DNA of 64,000 nucleotides from Prostheceraeus crozeri (Eukaryota > Platyhelminthes > Polycladida > Euryleptidae). Numbering within the stretch: position 1 is the first letter of the stretch; the number at the start of each line of letters is the position of its first letter. Below are positions 11,914 to 21,446 of this stretch, piece after piece. Made by a program: the position numbers and the translations under genes. The stretch covers positions 248,001-312,000 of the forward strand of contig CAJQUW010011310.1 in the NCBI GenBank assembly GCA_907163375.1. The letters are read 5' to 3'. The notes beneath the pieces are model-generated. The model was not told where the DNA came from. It did no database searches and saw nothing but the letters and a program-made list of their open reading frames with translations.

Positions 11914-13252
11914 CAGGGTGTTTCAGTTGATCTGGCCGATTTTTCTAGACCATGTCTCACTTGATCTGGTCGATTTTTCCAGACCATTTTCAGTATTGTA
12001 GGAAGAAAAAGCTCCAATGAAAACACAATGTATTCTATATTTTTTAAGTATGCTAATTGCCAAGACATGTAGATGATGATACACAAATCACAAGAGTTGT
12101 TCAATATATTGAGGCTCCTGTTCGATACAAACGCCACGATGTCGAATGAATGAGTCAGATGCTCGCCTGATCACATCAGTGTCGATCTCGGGAAGAACGA
12201 CCACCAGCTTCCTTTTTAAGTCTTCCAGCGTACGATGTCGGGCATCACTGAAAAGACGTCGCACATCACCCCACAGCCAGAAATCATTCGCGTACAAATC
12301 AGGTGATCTTAATGGTCAGGCAATAGGCCACCTTGTCCTATCCACCGTCCGGCAAGGCTGTTATTCAAATAATCTCTGACAGGAATCGCATGATGGGCAG
12401 GAGCGCCATCGAGCTCGTGCCATTGAAACCGATTTCGTGGATTCGACAATAGCGGTGTCACAATTGTTTGAAGAATCTCTAAATATACCGTAGCGGTGAC
12501 CGTAGAATCGATGAGCTTGAAAAGTAGGCCTATACCGCTGTATGGTGAAACCATACCCCAGCATGTCACTAATGGGGATTTTATCGGTTACGGCGCAACA
12601 GTGCGGAGATCATCATGTGAATAGATGAACACTTAAAGGAACTGTTCACATGAAATGTTGCCTCGTCACGAAGTTACGATCTTTGTGATGTCTCCTAGAT
12701 TGTCTTACAAAAAGCTTTGCGCTTAACAAGATCATCTGTTTGGAGCTCTTGCACAGACTTGAACTTCCAAAGACGGAGGCAGTCTTCTTTCAATATCCGA
12801 TTCACGCTGGCTGGCGACACCTGACATTGGTGTGCAACTTTGCGTTATGGTGTAGTTGGTTCATCAGCAAACGCAGCGAGGTTGTCTTTTTTCTCATCAG
12901 ACACGCGGCGACTAGACTAGCTACCGGCATGTCAGTGAGGATGAAGTGGCGGTTCTTCATAATTATGCTCTTGAAACATTGAAAGTGATAGAATGCGCCA
13001 CGATTGTCGCAATTTCAACGCTTCATTGCTGATTGAAACTGCTTGAAACTCGCACATATCAGCAGACCTCATTACCTAAATGAAGTTTGTTCACACGCAA
13101 CGAATTCATTCGCTCATTTCTTACTAAAACAATTCATGCGGTGACAGAACTACTGTTTTTGGGAGAATAAATGACTCATCACACTGCGTTTCGAAAATAT
13201 TTGCATAAGCAAAAAAAATAGATCAATCGGCCAGATCAGCTGAAACACCCTG
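11914..13252 (-). mobile_element. Mariner-like transposon, degraded
   Basis: The terminal inverted repeats are 27 bp with one mismatch (CAGGGTGTTTCAGTTGATCT at the left, CAGGGTGTTTCAGCTGATCT as the reverse complement of the right). The left flank is TA; the right flank reads CATA, so the TA duplication survives only on one side or has mutated to CA. On the minus strand there are transposase pieces in order: an HTH (CQVSPASVNRILK), RDEATFHVN with the first Asp, HELDGAPAHH with the second Asp, and PDLYANDFWLWG with the third Asp. This is the SPDLxPxDFFLWG motif of the IS630-Tc1-mariner superfamily. At 1339 bp it is near full length, but the pieces lie in different frames, so at least three indels or stops disrupt it. 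Confidence 0.85.
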
Positions 13253-15870
13253 CATATCAACACTGATCGTTATATTAATTCCAAACGAAGTCAGTAAACT
13301 GCTTGGAACCCAATCATAATCGCTCTAATTAGTTATCTATCCAATTTCTGAACACTTGTTTGAAACCTCACTTAATGTAAATACGCTATAAAAACACTGA
13401 CATGAAACAACCTTGGGAGTGACAATATTGCAACTTGAGATAGTAATCCAAATAATAACGTGGCTGCACTTGCATATGGTAGGCGCGGCCCTCTCCGAAT
13501 GCGAACTAAGCCTATTACTCCTATCACTCTTTCACTCGGTGGTTCGATTTGCTAGGCTTCTTGATGCTTACATCGCTTTAACATTCGCTGACCTTTCACA
13601 ATGTACTGTAACGTTTTTTCCTGTCGGTTATGTTTGCGCTTAGGCAGAATGAAGGGTAACATTTCTTCTGGCGACTTTCAATGTATTAAAATGAACTGTG
13701 GACTGCCTCATATAACACCCCACATTCGATGGCCCATAACTCTCCATCTTAAGTAAACTTACAAAATCGACTGTTAACATAAAATGTGAAATATATTTCA
13801 GGCAACCGATTTTGTTTTCTCGAAGATCAACAATGCTACAACTCCACAGCCAAATCTCCATTGGTGTTCAAGCATGACTTGCTCAGGAGAAAAAACATTT
13901 ACAAAAAGAGCGCTCAGATTTTCGTAGAAACCCAATTTGCGGTAAAAAAAATTGAAAAAAATATCATATGTTCTTATTTACAATGCTTTTAATTTTACAC
14001 AATGTACAATGTTTTTACAATCGATTTTAAGGATGGAAGGTGTGGTTACAGGGGGGTGGCCCATAACACCCCGCTCTCTCCACCAACTACTGCGTGTCTA
14101 CTACAATCGTCAAAAAAGTGAAGTGTCGTGGATCACGGACAGGACAATACAGCCAGTAGAATGATGACAATTAGTGGAACAAAAGGGATGGACCAACTCA
14201 GTTAACTTGAATTGATGACATACCCACATCTCCATCGTAATGACAGTTTAGAGACAGGGAGACAATACACGATGTCATAAGATAGACCATCTGAGTCACT
14301 CAGCTTCCTCGGGTGATATGTTTAAAACTGTCGAGAAAATTTCAGAAAAAATTAGATACAGTAAAAGATCAAGAAGATAATGCTGCTTTTTGAAAGAGGT
14401 GTAAAAACAGATGGAAAGAATATTGCGCAGACATGTCCGAGATACGGCGGAAGTACATTCAGAATCCTCACAAACAACAGAAAAAGAACCTTCGATCCTT
14501 CGAGTAGAAATTGAAAACGCACAAAGAAGCTTAAAGAATGGCAAAACCCAGGCACAGATAACATTCCAGCTGAATTGCGATACTTAAATTAGGCGGCGAG
14601 CAGTTGGTGTTGATGAACAGCTCTGATGTAGAAACTGCAATGCAGTTTGGAACAGCGAAGAACGGACATCAAGTTTTAGTAACTTTGCCTTCGTCATTAT
14701 TCCAAGGGAAGGAGACATTGAGCGATTAAATAACCTCACAATTTTGCTCATTCCGCATGCAAGTGAAATCCTACTCACAATTATTCATAGGACTACTTCA
14801 GTACCAGAAGATCAAACGTGTTTCAGAGAAAGCCGAGGAACTAGAGAGCAAATACTCAACTTGAAAATGATAATCGAAAAATACAGGGAACATAAAGGAG
14901 ATTGATTTGGCGTTTGTAGACCATAATGAAGTTTGACTCTGAGAGCCACTCGAGATTAGAAAAAGCTAAGTTGGATATGGGCTCTCCTACTCACCTACTG
15001 AATCTAATCCGTAAGCCATATAATACCCAAAAATCCTGTTTGGAACTGGACGTGATCAAATGGACTGGCTTAGAATGTCTAAAGGCGCTCGGCAGGAACC
15101 CCGGCTGATCATTTCTTCTAAAGATTCTAGAGCGTAGCACTACCAATAACGTATCTGCAATTCGCGGATGACTTGGTGATGTCGGCAGAATCAGTTAAAG
15201 AGCTTCAACCTGTCCTTGAAAAGACAAAAACTGAGGAATATGGACCCCAACTCCATCCTACCAAAAAGGAAGGTATGAGAGCTTCCACATCAAATCAAAT
15301 CCCATGCAATGACTTGCAAAATTGGCAGTGAAAAAGTCGATTTCATCGACACGATCTGATACATGGGTGCAGCAACTACTTCGAATTATGACGATCAAAA
15401 GACGAATCGGCATAGTAAAAGCTGCCTGTCATTCTCTGGTAACTATCTGGAAGGACCGTTCAATTAGGCGTAATTTCATGATCTAGTGTTTACAATAACT
15501 AGGTATGTTGAACGACTGATTAACATCACTTATGAAAAGAAGTTTCGTTGCTTCGAACTATAAGTAAGCAAGAGAAAGACTCTTGCGGAATGGCTTACTA
15601 ATCGTGGAGTTGGTAGATGCAAAACGCATTGGTCAGGTGGCATTCGACAGACGACAAGAACCGCTGACGTGCTACATACGGAATGCATAACATCGTGGAC
15701 GGAAGAGAGAATCCATGAGCAGGAAGCCGGAAGATGAGTACTCAGCAATTTCACTTTTGGAACACAATGGTTTAGAATCCAGGTTAAAATGGCCAAGAAA
15801 CTTAAGACGATTATAGATTGATTAAAATTTGGATGCATAAATGGTAAGTAGGTAATAACAGGCAAAAATT

Positions 15871-16678
15871 AGGAGTTAAGTGACAGTTCGAATCAACCTG
15901 TCTGACTTTTTGTCAGTCGTTTTTCCAAACTACAAGGTATGTGTCACTTTAACATTTTGGTTTTGCTTAATATCGCCGATAATCGGATCCGGTATTGTTG
16001 CGGAATTGAATCTTCAATGGGAACAGTCCAACACAATAGAAATTGTAGGAAACTGAATTTCTCATACAGACATCATATCGGCCGATATTGACTTGAATCA
16101 TGAAGACATTTTGACATGATTTGGCAACCGCTTACCACCTTTCGGAACAGTAGTCGTTTCTAGCATATGAGCATGTGATGACCCCGTTCCCTCGCACAAG
16201 CATCGATTTGGTCAGAATTCATAGGGCGCTAGCCTGTTATCATTGGCCTATGGTAACGCTGGCAAAAGAGGGAAAGTTTGCAAGGCTGTGGTTAAGCCAT
16301 CCATGAAAGTCAAATTTGCTGCCACTCCTGAACAAATCAAATAAGTCCTCTGACAAACTGCATGAATAAAAGTGAGACTATCACCGGTACCGGTATTCAC
16401 CGAAGTTTCTTCATAAAATTGCTTTGATTATCCTGTTCTCTATCACCTATATGTATACTTACTATCCTATAGAGGTTTCTCAATTTGCCGGAGCATCATG
16501 TACAATGTTTGCCAAAAAATCTACTCTACTGACACAGCAACGACCTGATTCCAACTTAACTAACATCGATAGAAAGGGCACAGACAAAAATTGTATGAAG
16601 GACTTCGCTCTCAATCAAATTTCCCTAACGGCAAGACTAAAAAACCTTAAGAGCAAAGTTATCATCACAGAAGTTCAA
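15871..16678. other. Groucho intron 1, nothing recognised
   Basis: No gene or element is supported. An open frame at 16424-16702 has no recognisable domain and is probably chance. Confidence 0.5.
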
Positions 16679-17030
16679 CTTTTCGAATATTCCATCTCAT
16701 GATTTAGTCGAACGATCTGAAACCCAACTTTTACCATGATTTTTTTAAATGCACCTTACATATATAATAGTCATTCGGCCTACCCAATGACCATGTCGGC
16801 GACTGGTCACATTCAAAAATTAGGGATAACCAAATGATTTATTATTTTCGTTAACTTTTCGAATATTCCATCTCATGATTTAGTCGAACGATCTGGAACC
16901 CAACTTTTACCATGATTTTTTTAAATGCACCTTACATGTATAATAGTCATTCGGCCTACGCAATGACCGTGTCGGCGACTGGTCACATTCAAAAATTAGG
17001 GATAACCAAATGATTTATTATTTTAGTTAA
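16679..17030. repeat. Tandem duplication, two 176-bp copies
   Basis: 16679-16854 and 16855-17030 are the same unit (starting CTTTTCGAATATTCCATCTC) with only a handful of substitutions. It looks like a simple local duplication of intron sequence, fairly recent. Confidence 0.9.
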
Positions 17031-17789
17031 CCTCGCATTATCAGATTACAAAAAACAACAAAACACAAAAATCGCAGCCTCTGATTTCAAAGCGGCTTCA
17101 GATTTTGGATTTCATCAAAAAGCAGGCCCTATCAACTAAATTGTTCAGTATTTCGGTTAACTATATAATAGGCCTATATCATCTTGACTTTCATGCGTGT
17201 TTTCTGAATTCAGAGACAACCCTATGTCAGGGGCACAAGCGAATCTACCATAAGTTGAAGTTCTGAATGAGACGGAAAGCCTGAAATCTGCGAATTTAAT
17301 ACTTCTAAGAATCCACTACCGGTACTAAGAATTTGTTATTCTGGACATTAAGAATCTTGCTTCAAAATGCTACGAAACGCGACTGAAAAAAAACTTCTGA
17401 AGAAATTGGTTGGCATGTAAACGACGGAACACTGAACAATCATCAAATTGCAGGGTGTGATACATTTGACTAAAATGCCATGCATTTTCGAAGGTGTATC
17501 GCAAAAGATGCGATTCAATTCCTATTTCGCAATCACAAAATCAGGGAATTGAGAACTCAAATAGTCTAATACACCGGTATATTATTAATAAAATAAGCTT
17601 TCTGATAATTCCTCAAATACATTTGGTACGGAGATACCAGGTCTCATTGGTCATTTCTAGCCGCTACTTTTAAACCGGTTATTTTATGTGCTTCCTGTAA
17701 GAACACATCATTCTCAATAGACAAAATATATCAATACCGTAATGTGGAAACATTGCGAAGAGAAACAAGGAGTTATTCAGAATCTTTGA
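17031..17789. other. Groucho intron 1, nothing recognised
   Basis: AT-rich sequence with no supported feature on either strand. Confidence 0.5.
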
Positions 17790-18203
17790 ATGGTTGTTAT
17801 TAATGACGACCATTATTACCTAACAGAATTGGACGTAATAATGCCAAGCAAAAACAATTCAGTAGGGATCAAAATTGAGGTGCCATCGAAAATAACAATG
17901 ATCATGAATTCCAAACGAGAATTGACCCGAAGGCAAGAATTGAGCATGACGGCCAATTTTTCCTTTTATGATAGATATTTACTTTGGTGCGTCAAAGAAC
18001 AGAATTCATGTTCAAATAAAACAAATAAAGGAATGATAGTAATAGGGCCCTCCTCAAGCGTTGTCAATATTACTAATGAGAAGGCGACCTTCGAATTCAA
18101 GCAGCATAGCGCTGGTGCAGATGAAGTCGAGGAAATGCGGAAATGTTGCAATTATTGCTCAAATGATGGAGAGGTTAGCTACTCTGGAGTACAAACATTG
18201 TGA
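17790..18203 (+). other. Unrecognised 137-codon open frame
   Basis: A 137-codon frame antisense to Groucho intron 1. It contains several N-glycosylation sequons (NNS, NFS, NKT, NIT), a Cys-rich tail (CCNYC) and a hydrophilic mixed composition, with no signal peptide or membrane segment. No stop occurs for 414 bp in AT-rich DNA, which is mildly unusual. I recognise no family and see no splice context that would make it an exon. It may be chance, an exon of an unknown gene, or an old element frame. Confidence 0.2.
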
Positions 18204-18743
18204 TTTTCTAGTATGGCGGAGACTCTAGAGACTTCTAGTGCGGGCATTCTTGGATTTACTAAGAATTCAAAAAAAACTGCGATACAAGATACTCAAACTT
18301 CGATGCAAATATAACCTTTTAGGCCTGTAGCTGTTGAGTAATGCGGTCAAAATTAACTGTGGAGTAAGTCTACAGTGCTTGCATCAATTTTACTAAACAA
18401 TCTTTGTTGTATGTGAATAAATTTGCTACATATGGGACTGTTTTGACACTACATTATGAATTCCATGTTTTCTTATAGATGAAGTGATTTGACACAAGAG
18501 TAGAATTTTAAAAAAACAAAGCAAATTTCATTAATAAATGTAATTCACTAACCATCCCAGTCCTAGCAATGATTATTTCTGCCATTATAAATTGAGATTG
18601 AAGACTTTCTTTCAACTTGCCTTAATTTCTCTGAACCTAACTGTTTCGAACCTTACTGGTAGTTCCAATAGCCAAAGACAGGTTTGATATATAAGCCAGA
18701 ATTTACAGTTCAGAATGCCTTGCTTTCATTTTGCTATACTTAC

Positions 18744-18807
18744 CGGTGGCCTATTGGGATACATTTTAAGACAACAATATCAATGCCTAACCAGGATTTT
18801 TTTTGTT
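18744..18807 (-). CDS. gro: Groucho/TLE exon 1: start codon and 7 codons
   Basis: Minus strand: ATG at 18764, reading MYPNRPP, then donor GTAAGTATAG directly after 18744 (a consensus donor). MYP is the invariant start of Groucho/TLE proteins (MYPQGRHP in vertebrates, MYPSPVRHP in Drosophila). The phase-0 junction joins exactly to VPPQPGQGF of exon 2. The base at -3 is A, a good start context. Upstream, an acceptor-like tract TTTTGCTTTCTTTACCAG ends at 18808, so the exon with its 43-base leader probably begins at 18807. That site could close a 5'-UTR intron or take a spliced leader. The exon is too short for ORF finding; I found it by the MYP motif and donor. Confidence 0.8.
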
Positions 18808-19760
18808 CTGGTAAAGAAAGCAAAAATGGCCCTCAATTCGAATAAATAAAAGTACATGGAATTCTTTTCTTCATGTATATAAACTTTTATCAAACACGAG
18901 GTCTCACGCAAAAAAAATTCATGAGCATGAAGAATTGAATCCCACATTCTCTGAATAGATGATTATGTAGCTGGCGTATATGTGGAACTAAGCCAGAAAC
19001 AACATATGGGTCACAAGAAATTTTGTTGGTTATTTCAACTGGCAGATGACTGGAGTCATAGACTTGAGTGTTCATGATCATGCTGGAAACGCATTTCGTC
19101 CTATATTCACAAAGATTCTTCACTTGCACATTAATGGTGACATTTAAAACGCAAAAAATCCATACTTTTTCAAAATTGAGATGCGCTCAGAATAATGAAT
19201 GATGTCTGAGGGGTTTAAGCATAGAGTAAGTCTGAAGCATTCTTCAAAAGATACTCACGTCGATTGCCCCAATTCGATTTCTATTGTGTAATCGAACTTC
19301 GAAATCTTCGTTTTTTTAAAAAGCACGACATGTCAATGTTTGTAATTTTTCAAAACGTGACAGGCACAAGATTTCATTATGATGGCTATTATGCGGCTGC
19401 AAGATGGAGTTTTCCTAATTGGATTATGGATGCACAGTGATTTGCGTAGGTGTGTTAGCACCTATGTATCCCTGCTCAATAGCACAGTGCATGCATGTCA
19501 TCTCCAGTCATCTCAAACATGTCATCAACGCACAGTGTGGCAGGATTTCTCGTGTAAGTTATCATTTTTTTGTTCTGCTTATACGCAGGCTCTTTTTTCA
19601 TTACCTTGAATATTATCAGCATTTGCATTTATTTTTTATTCTTATTTTTCACATTGGTTTTACTTACTGAATAGTGCGATTTGTGATTTAATTTATCATT
19701 AATTGTGCTTCGCCTTGCCCTTGCTTATAATTTGTGTGCTTCAATGATAGTTATAATCAT
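18808..19760. promoter_or_regulatory. Region upstream of Groucho exon 1
   Basis: This interval directly precedes the Groucho first coding exon on the minus strand and should hold its 5' leader and part of its promoter. It begins with the acceptor-like tract at 18808-18825. I see no clear TATA box or initiator that I would defend. Open frames on the plus strand here have no recognisable domain. Confidence 0.3.
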
Positions 19761-20370
19761 TCTATCACCTCTGTATGTTAACTTTTGGTACCAACTGCAC
19801 CTTTTCCATGTCCATGTCAGATCTTTCCAAATGAATTTCAGACATTAGATGGATTTCAGATTTCTCTAGCTGAATTTCAGATAGCTGTCACAAAGCTCAA
19901 CTTGGAAAAGATCTTTAATTCAACTGGAGATCTCCAATTCATCTGGATCATATCTGAAATTCATTTGGGCAGATCTGAAATCGATTTGGAACTACCTGAA
20001 CCTAGTGATGCAAATAGAAAATTTTCCGTCAAAATTTTCCAGAAAATGTTGAAATTTATCCTTTGTTTTGGAGACTTTTTATAGTCGTTTGAAAAGACTA
20101 TGCAATATTCAAAGACCGAAAACTTCTCTATCATCCCTGTATGTTGACTTTTGGAACCTGCAACTGCACCTTTTCCATGTCTATTTCAGATCTTTCCAAC
20201 TGAATTTCAGACATTAGATAGTTCTCAGATTTCTCTAGCTGAATTTCAGATATCTGTCAGAAGCTCAACTTGGAAAAGATCTTAAATTCAACTAGAGATC
20301 TCCAATTCATCTGGATTATATTTGAAATTCATTTGGGCAGATCTGAAATCGATTTGGAAATATCTGAACT
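19761..20370. repeat. Pair of about 240-bp direct repeats rich in AGATCTGAAATTCA-type motifs
   Basis: 19761-20001 and 20127-20370 are diverged copies of one unit, about 90 percent alike by eye, separated by about 125 bp. Within each copy short words such as CAGATCTTTCCAA, TGAATTTCAGA and AGATCTGAAAT recur in both orientations, so each copy can fold back. A 99-codon open frame at 19785-20084 comes from this repeat and has no gene-like features. No terminal repeats or target duplication were identified. Confidence 0.75.
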
Positions 20371-21267
20371 GGAAATGGAGGATGTGTATCCTCAACGAAG
20401 ATATCGGACACTACGCTAGAAGATAGAAGCTATCATAGATATTCTTTTACTCATCCTTAGGTTTCCAAATATCTCACAAGTTTACAGTCTTTATATCTTC
20501 CAATATGGTCGCTCATGATGGCTGCGTGGACTGTGTGCTGACTTTACGTTCATCAACACATGGAGAATCATCAATATGATCAACGCTGCATAATAAAGCT
20601 AACAATTAGTAAACTCCAAGATGCAATATATTATTTTTGCTCCAGATCTTTCACATTGCATGAAATTATACCCCTATTGTAAAGCAAGATTCACGTTATC
20701 CCTAACGGTGTCTGTGTGATAATTAAAAATGCTAACAAATTAGCACAAGCCTTTGGTGGCAAAGGAATATTCAAAAATCCGCGGACGGACCTCGTATTGC
20801 TACGATCGCTTTAATCGAAATAATGATTAAATCAAGAGTTTCGGATACAATTTATTGGAACGTAGATGTCTCGGCAGTGGAAGCGCTCAAATTATAAGGC
20901 CTATCAAATTCAAAACTTTCCAATATTTTCCGGAAAATTTTCATCACTTAGCATGAGACGTGCGAGGAATACATAAAAGCACTTTCAAAATGAAGCTTGT
21001 GTTTTGAAGAAATCTAATAAAAAGCAAGCGCTGGGTCCCCGGGGATCCATTGTGTGCATCCTAGGGTTAAAGACCTGTGTGGACAGAGTTGAAATCTACA
21101 GAAAATGAAAATGCCCATTTCTATATTGCACCATAATGTCTATATATTTTGTACATCGTAACAGCATATCCAGTTCTTCCAGGAAAAAGCACCGTATATA
21201 CCAAGTTATCTTTGATACTGACGTTCGAGTTAAAGATCTCAGTTTCTCCACAGTTTCAGAATTTTAT
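20371..21267. other. Intergenic, between DCTN2 stop and the repeats
   Basis: The DCTN2 3' UTR should begin here (minus strand, leftward from 21267). AATAAA occurs overlapping and just after the DCTN2 stop codon (AAATAAATAAAATT on the minus strand); whether it is the poly(A) signal cannot be told. No other feature is supported. Confidence 0.4.
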
Positions 21268-21446
21268 TTATTTTCCCAGGGACTTCAAACGTTCGTTCAA
21301 ACTTTCTTCGTTACGTCGAATGATCTCCAAATTGGCTCCCATTCCTTCCTCAATATTCTGAAGAAGCTGACAATGGGAGCGGACTGTCATAGAAAGAATT
21401 TGCTGTCTGCTGTCGAGTTGAGATAAGCTTTGAGAAAAATGGAGAG
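21268..21446 (-). CDS. DCTN2: DCTN2 terminal exon
   Basis: The exon starts after TTTACAG, with two bases (CT) completing an Ala codon begun by the previous exon. It reads LHFSQSLSQLDSRQQIL, continues through NIEEGMGANLEIIRRNEESL and ends NERLKSLGK with TAA at 21270-21268. Human DCTN2 ends NFASIDERMKKLGK, so both the C-terminus and the spacing agree. The 58 codons plus stop form the C-terminal coiled coil. Confidence 0.93.

Larger units (their letters stand above)
11319..14083. mobile_element. Non-autonomous DNA element, copy A, carrying a mariner insertion
   Basis: The ends are imperfect inverted repeats: left TAGGGGAGACCGGGGTGTTA, right reverse complement GGTGGAGAGAGCGGGGTGTT. Variants of GGGTGTTATGGGCCACC recur inside, in both orientations. 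Without the mariner insertion it is about 1.4 kb and aligns along most of its length with the element at 46298-47681, including CCTGAATAGAGACGAATTTG and the ACCGGTAAATCG/ACCGGTCAACCG region. It has no coding capacity that I recognise and no certain target duplication. It sits inside the LINE above, so it is younger than that LINE. Confidence 0.7.
10735..15870 (+). mobile_element. Decayed LINE (endonuclease + RT), split by younger elements
   Basis: Two pieces of one LINE flank a DNA element. The left piece (about 10735-11318) encodes part of an APE-type endonuclease: a degraded YAPTNDAEDE-like stretch, GDTNTKVG for GDxNAKVG, GERFIEFC, a TW...GKVRNQIDF stretch and YSDHNFL (the SDH catalytic motif). 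The right piece (about 14084-15870) continues with AQRSLKNGKTQA (for LKNGKxPGPD), the RT-thumb-like MIIEKYREHK, FADDLVMSAESVKEL (the FADD box) and the distal YLGA...KAACHSLVTIWKDRSIR region. Frames change several times and stops are frequent, so this is an old, dead copy. The clade is RTE- or Nimb-like by style; I cannot be firmer. The middle is missing because elements at 11319-14083 landed in it. Confidence 0.75.
7449..18807 (-). other. gro: Groucho/TLE gene, 5' part (gene span in window)
   Basis: Four exons (18807-18744, 8849-8643, 8533-8471, 7871-7449) join in phase 0 at every junction, with GT donors and AG acceptors, and encode 238 residues from MYPNRPP onward. Groucho/TLE proteins are nuclear co-repressors. 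The N-terminal Q domain tetramerises and binds TCF/LEF, the GP region recruits deacetylases, and a C-terminal WD40 propeller binds WRPW and eh1 peptides of transcription factors. Only the Q domain and the start of the GP region are in this window. Family proteins are about 700-770 residues long, so roughly two thirds lie left of position 1. Intron 1 is about 9.9 kb and full of mobile elements; introns 2 and 3 are about 0.11 and 0.6 kb. Confidence 0.9.

Noticed and set aside
19785-20084. 99-codon open frame as a gene
   Set aside because: It is made of the duplicated foldback repeat; the second copy does not keep the frame.
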